A stretch of 64,000 nt of DNA from Gracilibacillus alcaliphilus (lineage in GTDB: Bacteria > Bacillota > Bacilli > Bacillales > Amphibacillaceae), in assembly GCF_016909015.1 (NCBI RefSeq), contig NZ_JAFBFA010000010.1, forward strand, positions 1 through 64,000, read 5' to 3'. The translations under genes and the position numbers were made by a program. The notes beneath the pieces are model-generated. The model did not search any database. It was given only the letters and a program-made list of their open reading frames with translations, and was not told the DNA's origin. Positions 53,401-61,548 of the stretch are shown piece by piece (the first letter of the stretch is position 1; each line of letters begins with the position of its first letter).

Positions 53401-53675
53401 ATTCGATCGAGCCGTATCACCTTGAAGATACTCCATTTCAACAGCAACAGGTTTATATTAAGGTGACAGAAAATAAAGAAGAGATGATAGATAAGCTAGA
53501 CCAACTGGCAGAACAGTTTCCTGGTGCAGCCGCTATTTATCTTTATCGTGAGAAGGAACGCCAGCTGTACAAACTGGCAGACAGCTATAATATTGATAGT
53601 AGTTGGCAGGTGGTTAAACAGTTGAAGCAGTATTTTGGCGAAAACAATGTCGTAGTGAAATCCCCTTCCTCTTAG
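50403..53675 (+). CDS. dnaE: DNA polymerase III subunit alpha DnaE
   Basis: A 1090-residue C-family polymerase used for lagging-strand primer extension. The palm has VGPGRGSAAGSIVAYLLG and LPDIDIDFSDEKRD, with catalytic Asp residues. Then follow the tau-binding and helix-hairpin-helix parts and a C-terminal OB fold (VRLAAVVQGLKVIRTKKGE). The N-terminal PHP domain has lost its metal His residues (QLQITTGYSL where HxHxxYS is usual; ITDEDT in place of TDHGN). The ATG at 50403 follows GGAGGGATGAAGGG. Confidence 0.96.
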   Translation: MAFQAQLQITTGYSLMKSTIQIPSLVKEAKQKGYTHLAITDEDTVHGLISFYQTCLREQIQPILGMTSTIQIEGQPVRIISLAANNEGYQQLLQLSSDIQHGQMIDFETYQTYLNGLITIVPADQFTSSEWQDYSERLQVLEHVYLGISASLLTEQAVLEALEIQKVALADVRYLHKHDRFAYSCLQAMSQGAKWNRELLEGTTGTFLPSTEEFTTVFQQWPEIIETTNRLAQECQLELPLGKKYLPKYPLPNDEQADNYLKAICQSALSSKYTTVTEEITNRLNHELAVIQSMGFSDYFLIVWDFVKYAKEQEILVGPGRGSAAGSIVAYLLGITTVDPIQYGLLFERFLNPERVTLPDIDIDFSDEKRDTVIRYVADKYGAQHVAQIVTFGTFAARSLLRELFKVLSIEENDQVYILRLLPKDSTMPIAAMLKQSKELMDYVTNSEKLRQLFRVCNCLEGLPRHLSTHAAGVVISDDELTKHTATMPSQHDITLTQFAMNELERVGLLKFDFLGLRNLTIIERMTKQIARIYKRKIITEELALDDPDTFQLLQRGETNGIFQLESQGMQQVLKELRPTEFEDIVAVNALYRPGPMAFIPTYVARKHKQEKVTYLHDNLKPILSKTYGVLVYQEQIIQIVHQMAGFTYGQADMLRRAVSKKDKELLMSNKQAFLNGSRAKGYTESVAEEVFAWIVRFSDYGFNRSHAVAYSMITYQLAYFKANYPLVFYNEMLHIHNGNSDKLYVYLREARQKGLSILAPSINHSIGRTKLEKGAIRLGLTLVKGIGYQAVQAMLEARKDKPFTSLFDFCLRVPLKQVNRSMIYTLILAGAFDELHNNRASLIASIDEAMEQGELFKEFSDGTGLGVALDVAYVELDEMPIMQKLMAEKEVLGFFISRHPLAEARQTLRSYGYVDIQRVLQHRYKKVRLAAVVQGLKVIRTKKGESMAFATLADELSEMDAVLFPATFRQVNDWLEQDCFVLVEGRTEQRNDKQQLIIDSIEPYHLEDTPFQQQQVYIKVTENKEEMIDKLDQLAEQFPGAAAIYLYREKERQLYKLADSYNIDSSWQVVKQLKQYFGENNVVVKSPSS

Positions 53676-53794
53676 AATCTCTCTTTACATCATTTGCTGA
53701 TCTGATATAATGTAATAGTTATATGGTCTGGCTTTTGATAAGCAGAATGAAAGATTTAATAGGGCATCTTATGCAAAGCTTATATGTGGTTCAA

Positions 53795-53826
53795 GCGTGT
53801 GAATCTCAGGATTCACACGCCTTTAA
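53795..53826 (+). terminator. Terminator of dnaE
   Basis: Perfect 11-bp stem GCGTGTGAATC (53795-53805) with GATTCACACGC (53810-53820), 4-nt loop. The next 350 bp (to 54171) show no gene; they should hold the accDA promoter, but no FapR box (TTAGTACC type) was seen. Confidence 0.85.
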
Positions 53827-54171
53827 GTAGAAACGAAAGGTTGCTTTTTATGGAGCGGATACATATTAATATAAGCTTCCAGTGATAGTAAATAGGCACG
53901 CAAGAAATAAGCTTGATCTAGTAATCACCGCCTTAGTAATATGCTCGGTGTTTATGATGATTGGTTTGGAAAGACAGCTATTCTGACAATAAACACACAT
54001 ATGTCTCTTCTTTTTCGATAAGACAAGAACCGAGGGTTAACATCACTGCCAGCGGAGAATCAGATGGGAAAGGAGAAACAGCAATAAGTGGATTTTCTGT
54101 TTTTCTAATGTTCAACCAGTCAGCTGAATAATATTAATATATTGATGTGATTGATGAAGGAGGAATCTCCA

Positions 54172-55044
54172 TTGTTAAAGGATTTGTTTGGGAACAGGAA
54201 GAAACAAGCCTCCATACCAGGGGAACAAGCGAAAAAAGATGTGCCAGAAGGACTTTTGCAAAAATGTGCTGGCTGTAAAAAAATAATTTATCAAAAAGAA
54301 TTTCAAAAAAATTTATATGTATGTCCTGCTTGTGGACATCACCATCAGATATCTGCTCATGAACGCATTAACGCGTTGTTTAATGAGGGAACCTTTGAAG
54401 AATGGGACCAAGATTTAATCTCAGGAGACCCATTAAATTTTCCGCAATATCCAGAAAAATTAGAAAGTGACAAACGAAAAACAGGCCTGAATGAGGCGGT
54501 TGTCACTGGCAGTGGTATTATCCATCGAAGTAAGGCAGCCATTGCGGTGATGGATGCAGGATTCAGGATGGGCAGTATGGGTTCGGTTGTCGGTGAAAAG
54601 ATTGCCAGGGCGATAGAACGTGCCCGTGAAGAAAAGCTGCCAATGATTATCTATGCTGCCTCAGGTGGAGCACGAATGCAGGAGGGTGTGCTCAGCCTGA
54701 TGCAGATGGCCAAAACATCGATGGCCATTCAACGATTAAATAAAGATGGCGGTCTATTAATCTCCGTTATGACCAATCCAACTACAGGCGGTGTGTCTGC
54801 GAGTTTTGCATCCATCGGGGACTACAATTTTGCAGAACCTGGTGCATTAATTGGTTTTGCTGGCCGTCGAATTATTGAACAGACCATTCGTGAGAAATTG
54901 CCCAAAGATTTTCAAACAGCAGAATTTCAATTAGAGCATGGACAAGTTGATAAAGTTATTTCAAGATTAGACATGCGTGATACGCTTAGTACTGTTCTAG
55001 ATATTCATGGCTTCGGGGGTGAATCAGATGAAGCAGGCTCTTGA
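54172..55044 (+). CDS. accD: Acetyl-CoA carboxylase carboxyltransferase subunit beta
   Basis: A 290-residue subunit. The zinc ribbon is CAGCKK...CPACGHHH near residues 33-55 and the crotonase-fold core holds ASGGARMQEG and TTGGVSASFA. It forms malonyl-CoA with AccA. The TTG at 54172 is used: AAGGAGG lies 9 nt before it and relatives begin MLKDLF. It overlaps accA by 17 bp. Confidence 0.96.
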   Translation: MLKDLFGNRKKQASIPGEQAKKDVPEGLLQKCAGCKKIIYQKEFQKNLYVCPACGHHHQISAHERINALFNEGTFEEWDQDLISGDPLNFPQYPEKLESDKRKTGLNEAVVTGSGIIHRSKAAIAVMDAGFRMGSMGSVVGEKIARAIERAREEKLPMIIYAASGGARMQEGVLSLMQMAKTSMAIQRLNKDGGLLISVMTNPTTGGVSASFASIGDYNFAEPGALIGFAGRRIIEQTIREKLPKDFQTAEFQLEHGQVDKVISRLDMRDTLSTVLDIHGFGGESDEAGS

Positions 55045-55987
55045 ATTTGAGAAGCCAGTAGTTGAGTTACGTGAAAAGATTGAAGAATTAAAAGCAATGA
55101 CAGAAGGTACTGATATTGATTTATCAGATGAAATTGAGAAAATGGAACAACGTTTGTCCAAACTGGAAAATGATATCTATGGGAACTTAAAACCATGGGA
55201 TCGTGTCCAAATCGCGCGTTATGCCGATCGCCCTACTTCTTTAGATTATATAGAGCAATTATTTACTGATTTTATTGAATTCCATGGGGATCGTCTATTT
55301 GCTGATGACGAGGCGATAGTCACTGGTATCGCCAAGTATCGCGGTCAGCCAGTAACAGTTATTGGACAGCAAAGAGGGAAGAATACAAAGGACAATATCA
55401 GACGTAATTTCGGCAGTCCGCACCCTGAAGGATATCGCAAGGCACTTCGCCATATGAAACAGGCAGAGAAATTTAACCGTCCGATCATTACTTTTATTGA
55501 TACCAAGGGGGCTTATCCTGGAAAGGCAGCCGAAGAACGTGGACAGAGTGAGGCCATCGCAAGAAACCTGATGGAGATGTCTGGACTGGAAGTACCGACT
55601 ATTTCGATTGTCATTGGTGAAGGCGGCAGTGGCGGTGCTCTCGGAATTGGTGTAACAGACCGCATTCATATGCTCGAGAACTCGACTTATTCGGTTATCT
55701 CTCCAGAAGGGGCAGCTTCGATTTTATGGAAAGATGCTGGACAATCAGAACGCGCAGCCGCATCCTTAAAAATCACCGCGCCTGATCTGAAAGAATTAGG
55801 AATCATCGATGAAGTTATCCCGGAACCATTAGGTGGGGCACATCGCGATGTTGTTACCCAAGCGCTAAATATTAGTAAAGTATTGGATCAATCCTTGCAA
55901 GAATTAGACAAAGAATCGTCAGAGACATTACTAGAAAAGCGCTGGGAAAAGTATCTGAAAATTGGAGATGTACAGTCAGTAAAATAA
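55028..55987 (+). CDS. accA: Acetyl-CoA carboxylase carboxyltransferase subunit alpha
   Basis: A 319-residue partner of AccD in the same cytoplasmic complex. IGEGGSGGALGIGV and TKGAYPGKAAEERG are the oxyanion-hole and carboxybiotin regions. The start ATG lies inside accD with GGGGGTGA before it, so translation is coupled. Terminator at 56038. Confidence 0.97.
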   Translation: MKQALEFEKPVVELREKIEELKAMTEGTDIDLSDEIEKMEQRLSKLENDIYGNLKPWDRVQIARYADRPTSLDYIEQLFTDFIEFHGDRLFADDEAIVTGIAKYRGQPVTVIGQQRGKNTKDNIRRNFGSPHPEGYRKALRHMKQAEKFNRPIITFIDTKGAYPGKAAEERGQSEAIARNLMEMSGLEVPTISIVIGEGGSGGALGIGVTDRIHMLENSTYSVISPEGAASILWKDAGQSERAAASLKITAPDLKELGIIDEVIPEPLGGAHRDVVTQALNISKVLDQSLQELDKESSETLLEKRWEKYLKIGDVQSVK

Positions 55988-56037
55988 TAATGAGCTAGTG
56001 GTTGAGATAAAAGTATTGGACAAATCAAAAAAAGAAT

Positions 56038-56075
56038 GGGGGACTGATCCATCAATGGATCGGTCTCCTGTTTTA
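56038..56075 (+). terminator. Terminator of accDA
   Basis: Stem GGGGACTGATCCAT with ATGGATCGGTCTCC (56039-56052, 56055-56068), very short loop, then T's. The following 490 bp contain no gene; TATAAT at 56314-56319 may be the pfkA -10. Confidence 0.8.
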
Positions 56076-56567
56076 TTGCTCGATATTACGTCAGATCAGA
56101 GAGTAGATATAGTATTGCTATTATACTTTCTATGCATTTAAAAGACAGGCCTTTAAGCGTTGCTAGATATATATTGATAGGGTTTTCACCGGTGTTGGGA
56201 TCATTGACCGATTCGACAGATAATGTAGATTTATGTAGGAAAAAACTTTTAAAGTAGAGGCAAATAGGCTAAAATTAAGTGGTAGAGGGATGAGATTCCT
56301 TGTTTTTTCATGTATAATGGCAATAGTCAGAAGTAAAATAAATGATCATATATATGCAGCATAGAAAATGACTCTTAAGGTCAGCATACTCATCGATGAT
56401 GCATTAGCTTAGTGGAACTTGTTTATACTGTTAATATCTGTGTAATATGTGACATCATTATTTTGCTGGAGGCAAAGGATACCGGAGGTAAAAATTCTGC
56501 AAAATTTGGCCTTCCTCCTTTGTTATGAATGTAACACAGGTTTTCTATTACTAAAGAGGTGATTGTT

Positions 56568-57527
56568 TTGAAAAAAATTGGTGTTCTAACTAGTGGTGGC
56601 GATGCACCAGGCATGAATGCAGCCATCCGAGCAGTTGTACGTGCAGCCATTTTCCATGAATTAGAAGTGTATGGGATATACAATGGTTATGAAGGCTTAA
56701 TGGAAGGGAACATTAAGCAAATGGAACTTGGATCAGTAGGAGATATCATTCAGCGAGGTGGAACGATATTATATTCTGCTAGATCAGAAGAGTTCAAAAC
56801 CGATGAAGGCCAGCAACGTGCTATTGAACAAATGCGTAAAGTCGGGCTAGAAGGATTAATCGTTATCGGTGGAGATGGTTCCTTCCGTGGTGCAGAAAAA
56901 TTAACGCAAAAAGGCTTTCCGTGTATAGGAGTGCCTGGAACGATTGATAATGATATCGCGGGAACTGATTATACCATTGGGTTCGATACCGCATTAAACA
57001 CGATTGTAAATGCAGTAGACAAGATTCGTGATACCGCCACTTCCCATGAGCGTACATATGTGATTGAGGTAATGGGGAGAGACGCTGGCGACCTTGCGTT
57101 ATGGGCAGGTTTGGCAAATGGAGCAGAAACAGTTATTATTCCAGAACAACGTGAGAGTTTTGAAAGTGTGGTAGCCAAATTAAAACGGGGGCAAGAGCGA
57201 GGAAAGAAACATAGTATTATTATTCTAGCCGAAGGGGTAGACAGCGGTGTTGCGTACGGTAAACGTATTGAGGAAGAAACAAAGAGAGATACACGTGTTA
57301 CTGTACTTGGCCATATTCAACGCGGTGGTTCTCCATCAGGATATGATCGTGTATTAGCCAGTCGTTTAGGTGCCAGAGCAGTTGATTTATTGATTGAGGG
57401 AGCAGGCGGACGAATGGTCGGCATTCAAAATAATGTAGTGGTGGACCACGACATTTCAGAGGTATTAAATATGAAACACTCCATCAATATGAACATGTAT
57501 AAATTATCTAATCAATTGTCTATTTAA
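56568..57527 (+). CDS. pfkA: 6-phosphofructokinase
   Basis: A 319-residue ATP-dependent enzyme of glycolysis. Seen are LTSGGDAPGMNAA, GGDGSFRGAEKL (ATP) and PGTIDNDIAGTDYTIG (substrate and catalytic Asp). It is a tetramer regulated by ADP and PEP in relatives. The TTG at 56568 has GAGGTGA 6 nt before it; upstream frames are too long. It is followed by pyk, as in B. subtilis. Confidence 0.97.
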   Translation: MKKIGVLTSGGDAPGMNAAIRAVVRAAIFHELEVYGIYNGYEGLMEGNIKQMELGSVGDIIQRGGTILYSARSEEFKTDEGQQRAIEQMRKVGLEGLIVIGGDGSFRGAEKLTQKGFPCIGVPGTIDNDIAGTDYTIGFDTALNTIVNAVDKIRDTATSHERTYVIEVMGRDAGDLALWAGLANGAETVIIPEQRESFESVVAKLKRGQERGKKHSIIILAEGVDSGVAYGKRIEEETKRDTRVTVLGHIQRGGSPSGYDRVLASRLGARAVDLLIEGAGGRMVGIQNNVVVDHDISEVLNMKHSINMNMYKLSNQLSI

Positions 57528-57664
57528 TTATATGTAGCAGGGGGATTCCTCTGCTGCTATATGGGTTACATATCATTTTATTTGGTAGGAACAGCAGGTT
57601 GACAGTCATACACCAGATTGAGTGTATATGCTGTAAAGTGGAAGTATTTAAAGGAGGAAAACAA

Positions 57665-59425
57665 ATGAGAAGAACAAAGATCGTATGTACGATCGGTCCA
57701 GCATCTGAATCAGAAGAGAAATTAGAACAGTTAATGGCAGCAGGTATGAATGTCGCACGGCTGAACTTTTCTCATGGTGATTTTGAAGAACATGGTGCAA
57801 GAATTAAAAATATCCGTAAAGCAGCGAAGAAATTAGGTAAAACCGTTGCTATTTTATTGGATACAAAAGGTCCTGAAATCCGTACAGGTATTTTAAAAGA
57901 CGGTGCAGCCAATATTATAAAAGGCAGTACTGTTTACGTGTCTATGGACGAGATTGAGGGAGATCACGAACATATTTCTGTAACCTATCCAGAGTTAATT
58001 AATGATGTAGAAGTAGGCTCTAAATTACTGTTAGATGATGGTTTAATTGCGCTTGAAATAACAGAAATTCTTAAAGACAGCAATGAATTAAAGACAGTGG
58101 CTTTAAATTCCGGTATACTAAAAAACAAAAAAGGTGTCAACGTGCCTAATGTTAGTGTGAAATTGCCTGGAATTACAGAAAAAGACGCAGCCGATATCAA
58201 ATTTGGAATTGAACAAGGCGTTGATTTTATTGCCGCTTCTTTTGTTCGCCGTGCTTCAGATGTTCTGGAAATCAGAGGATTACTAGAAGAGAATAATGCC
58301 ACTCATATTCAAATTATCCCGAAAATTGAGAATCAAGAAGGTGTTGATAATTTAGATACCATCTTACAGGTAAGTGATGGCTTAATGGTTGCACGTGGTG
58401 ACTTGGGTGTGGAAATACCGCCGGAAGATGTGCCATTGGTTCAAAAAGAAATGATCTTCAAATGTAATAATGTAGGTAAACCAGTTATTACAGCTACACA
58501 AATGTTAGATTCTATGCAGCGTAACCCTCGTCCAACTAGAGCAGAAGCATCAGACGTTGCTAATGCGATTTTAGATGGTACAGACGCTATTATGTTGTCG
58601 GGTGAGACAGCAGCAGGGGACTATCCTGTTGAGGCTGTTCAAACCATGAGTAACATTGCTAAGAAGGCTGAGACATCTATTGATCATAAGGCGGTACTTG
58701 ACCTTCGTTCCAAATCTTCAGAAATAACGATTACGGATGCTATTAGCCAGTCGGTAAACCATTCGGCTATGAACTTAGATGTAGATGCTATCCTTACACC
58801 AACTGTAAGTGGTTTTACGGCACGAATGATTTCAAAATATCGTCCAAAAGCACCGATTGTTGCGGTGACATTCGATGAGCAAGTCAGCCGTCGTTTGGCA
58901 CTGGCATGGGGTGTCGAAACGATTGTTGGCACATTGCTTTATACGACAGATGATGTGTTGGCAGAAGCAATTGAACAAGGTTTGAAAACCGACTACTTTA
59001 AACGTGGTGACCGTGTGATCATTACAGCTGGTGTACCAGTTGGTGAAAGTGGTACAACGAATTTGATGAAGATTCATGTGATTGGTGATGTATTAGCCAA
59101 AGGACAAGGTGTAGGCAAAGGAAGTTCTTACGGGCGTGCTGTTATCTGTAAAGATGCAGAAGAGGCGAAACGCAAAGTGAAGAGTGATGATATCGTCGTT
59201 ACTTATAGTACAGATAAGGATATGATACCAGTTTTAGAAAAAGCGGCTGGTTTGATTACTGTAGAAGGTGGACTTACTTCTCATGCGGCAATTGCTGGAC
59301 TAAGTTTAGATATACCGGTAATTGTTGGTGTAAATAATGCACTTGAGGTTATCAAGGATGGACAAGATATCACCATCGATTCCAAAAAAGGTGACATCTA
59401 CGCTGGGCACGCCAGTGTACTATAA
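57665..59425 (+). CDS. pyk: Pyruvate kinase
   Basis: A 586-residue enzyme with the TIM barrel (MRRTKIVCTIGPAS, LLDTKGPEIRTG, LMVARGDLGVEIP, TATQMLDSM) and allosteric C domain. The extra C-terminal PEP-utilising domain (GLTSHAAIAGLSLDIPVIVG) is typical of Bacillus. GGAGG lies before the ATG at 57665. A hairpin with T-run follows. Confidence 0.97.
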   Translation: MRRTKIVCTIGPASESEEKLEQLMAAGMNVARLNFSHGDFEEHGARIKNIRKAAKKLGKTVAILLDTKGPEIRTGILKDGAANIIKGSTVYVSMDEIEGDHEHISVTYPELINDVEVGSKLLLDDGLIALEITEILKDSNELKTVALNSGILKNKKGVNVPNVSVKLPGITEKDAADIKFGIEQGVDFIAASFVRRASDVLEIRGLLEENNATHIQIIPKIENQEGVDNLDTILQVSDGLMVARGDLGVEIPPEDVPLVQKEMIFKCNNVGKPVITATQMLDSMQRNPRPTRAEASDVANAILDGTDAIMLSGETAAGDYPVEAVQTMSNIAKKAETSIDHKAVLDLRSKSSEITITDAISQSVNHSAMNLDVDAILTPTVSGFTARMISKYRPKAPIVAVTFDEQVSRRLALAWGVETIVGTLLYTTDDVLAEAIEQGLKTDYFKRGDRVIITAGVPVGESGTTNLMKIHVIGDVLAKGQGVGKGSSYGRAVICKDAEEAKRKVKSDDIVVTYSTDKDMIPVLEKAAGLITVEGGLTSHAAIAGLSLDIPVIVGVNNALEVIKDGQDITIDSKKGDIYAGHASVL

Positions 59426-59590
59426 ATTGAGATTACAATCAGTGGCTGTTTCACTGATGGTCAGCGAATCATATTAAGGAATGAAGTAATCAGGCCGCTT
59501 TACCAGTTAGCCATTAGTTTTTTTGAGTAAATAAAAACAAGGCAATATGGCTAACCCGAAGGAAGTTGTCGTGGTAAAGTAAAGCAAAGG

Positions 59591-59620
59591 AGGAGAAGAA
59601 AAATTTCTTCTCCTTTTTTT
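59591..59620 (+). terminator. Terminator of pyk
   Basis: GGAGAAGAAA (59591-59600) with TTTCTTCTCC (59603-59612), then seven T. Confidence 0.8.
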
Positions 59621-59698
59621 ACCAAAAGCAAGCTACGGTGGTGACATTTGTCCGTGCCGTGATAAAATGATATGGAATCGGAGAAAAGGAGGAATAGC

Positions 59699-60091
59699 AT
59701 GCTAAGGTGGCTGCTATTATTAATTATTATTGTTCCAGCAATAGAGATAGCCGTTTTCATCTGGATTGGTCATTATATCGGACCGTTATGGGTGGCTTTC
59801 CTCATTGTGCTTACTGGTCTATTAGGTCTATGGCTTGCGAGAAGACAAGGTTTAGAGAATGTGCGCAAAATGCAAGAAGATATGAGAAGAGGCTATGCAC
59901 CGAATGATCGTGTTTTTGATAGTTTATGCATCCTATTAGGCGGGATTATTCTTATCATTCCTGGTTTTGTTACTGACTTATTTGGATTCATCCTGCTAAT
60001 CCCATGGACAAGACGACCATTTAAAAATATGTTCCACAACCTCTTGATCAAATGGGCTCAAAAAGGGAATGTCAGGTTCTATCGATGGTAA
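59699..60091 (+). CDS. fxsA: FxsA family membrane protein
   Basis: A 130-residue protein with three to four helices. WRxP-like helices and the LLGLWLARRQGLENV and GGIILIIPGFVTDLFGFIL segments mark FxsA (YtzA). AAAGGAGG precedes the ATG at 59699. Its last 20 bases overlap the 3' end of ytvI on the other strand. Confidence 0.93.
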   Translation: MLRWLLLLIIIVPAIEIAVFIWIGHYIGPLWVAFLIVLTGLLGLWLARRQGLENVRKMQEDMRRGYAPNDRVFDSLCILLGGIILIIPGFVTDLFGFILLIPWTRRPFKNMFHNLLIKWAQKGNVRFYRW

Positions 60092-61193
60092 ACTGATTGT
60101 ATCTAACATAATGATAAATCATATGAAATAACCTGATTTCCCAGCAGGCTGTTCCGACAAAGAGTAGGAGAGGCCCTGCCCAAATTCCGACCAAACCAAA
60201 CATCTGGTACCCCAAATAAATGGTAAGAATAGAGATGATGGGATACACTCCCAAAGCATTGGCGACTATTTTTGGTTCTAATAGCTGTCTTTGTAATAAA
60301 ATAAGTAAATACAGACAGAATAGCCCAATTGCCAAACCATTATTACCCGATATAAATAAATATAAACTCCACGGCACAAATACAGCACCCGTTCCCAGGA
60401 TAGGCAGTAGATCAACGATAGCAATAAGCAAAGCAATCGATATCGCATGAGGTACTTGAAAAATAAAGAGCCCTGCTACAATGAAGCAGAAGGTAATTAA
60501 CAGAAGCAGTATTTGTGCTCTGATATACAGAAAGGCTTGTCCTTTGAGTTGAAAATACAACAAGGTAATCAGACGCATAGACGAAGGAAATTGCCGGGTT
60601 AAGAAAGTATGAGCCCTGTTCCAGTCCTTGCAAATGAAAAAGGTGCACAGCAAAGCAAACATAAAAATCGTCACAGACCCAGGTAAATACATGGCTCCTT
60701 CCATCAGTCTGTTTAACAGTTCCTCTAAAAAGGCAGAAAAATAACCGGTTAGTGTTGTACTCAATTCGGCAAATTGTTCCTCCAGCAAAAGGTTTTGTTG
60801 TTTCGGCAATGCCTCCATATAATGATTCCATGTTTGCAGAAAAGGACGAATCCAGTTTTGAAACACTTGAGACAGATGTTCTAGCAGCTGCTGTAAGTAG
60901 AAGGGAAGAGATTTCGATAAATAGGTTATCCCTTGGATTAGTTCTAAACCTAACCAAATAATAAGTGTTGCGCCGGCAGTAATTAATGTCAAAATACAAA
61001 TGACACAACTTAACAGATAAGGGAGTCGAAATCGTACATGCAGCCATTGAATCATAGGGTAGATGATTAACGAAAACAAGCCTGCCAGTAATAACGGAAG
61101 TAGGTAGGTAAACAGCCCATAGAGCGCTAAAAATAAAAAACTAACAATGGCAGCTAGCTTAAGCAAACGCAGAGTGATTTGTTTAGATAACAT
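60072..61193 (-). CDS. ytvI: AI-2E family permease YtvI
   Basis: A 373-residue polytopic protein with the AI-2E transporter layout; YLPGSVTIFMFALLCTFFI and GLVGIWAGPLLLFVG match the C-terminal half. The ATG at 61193 is used with AAAGG about 10 nt before it. The position between fxsA and citZ is that of ytvI in B. subtilis, where it runs with fxsA; here it is on the opposite strand and ends inside fxsA. Confidence 0.88.
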   Translation of the reverse strand: MLSKQITLRLLKLAAIVSFLFLALYGLFTYLLPLLLAGLFSLIIYPMIQWLHVRFRLPYLLSCVICILTLITAGATLIIWLGLELIQGITYLSKSLPFYLQQLLEHLSQVFQNWIRPFLQTWNHYMEALPKQQNLLLEEQFAELSTTLTGYFSAFLEELLNRLMEGAMYLPGSVTIFMFALLCTFFICKDWNRAHTFLTRQFPSSMRLITLLYFQLKGQAFLYIRAQILLLLITFCFIVAGLFIFQVPHAISIALLIAIVDLLPILGTGAVFVPWSLYLFISGNNGLAIGLFCLYLLILLQRQLLEPKIVANALGVYPIISILTIYLGYQMFGLVGIWAGPLLLFVGTACWEIRLFHMIYHYVRYNQFTIDRT

Positions 61194-61218
61194 GGAAGTC
61201 AAGCCTTTCCTTATATAG

Positions 61219-61322
61219 GTTGTTCAACAAGCTCAATAAAAATGGCAGATCGAATGTTGGAGTTGACAGTAAGGGAATTTAACCTGATGATGATCCTTTT
61301 TACCTAGCTTTTTGAACACGCG
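61219..61322 (+). mobile_element. Mobile structured element, copy 4 (104 bp, internally deleted)
   Basis: A short version with the same ends: GTTGTTCAACAAGCTC left, GCTTTTTGAACACGCG right. It is flanked by an exact 9-bp duplication CTTATATAG (61210-61218 and 61323-61331), which defines the element precisely. It lies between ytvI and the citZ promoter. Confidence 0.8.
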
Positions 61323-61360
61323 CTTATATAGATTATTTTTAAAAAATATTAGAATTATGG

Positions 61361-61366
61361 TATGAT
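61361..61366 (+). promoter_or_regulatory. Predicted extended -10 of citZ
   Basis: TGGTATGAT ends at 61366, about 180 bp before citZ. No clear -35 is present, in line with an extended -10. Confidence 0.5.
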
Positions 61367-61419
61367 AGAGATTGAGTATTTGTACAAGCTATGACAAAAG
61401 CGAGTATTTTATGTGGATT

Positions 61420-61433
61420 TTTAATCGTTTTCA
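61420..61433 (+). promoter_or_regulatory. cre-like site in the citZ leader
   Basis: TTTAATCGTTTTCA fits TGNAANCGNWNNCW with one mismatch. It lies downstream of the predicted promoter, where CcpA binding would act as a roadblock; citZ is CcpA-repressed in B. subtilis. Confidence 0.35.
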
Positions 61434-61548
61434 TTTACTTAATTTTTTGCTTTGTTTATAATAAGCATGGGGATGTTCTAAGCAATTGTCATAATTTGCT
61501 TAAAACGTTAAGGAATAGTAATTTGGATAAGAAAAGGAGAGGGATGTA

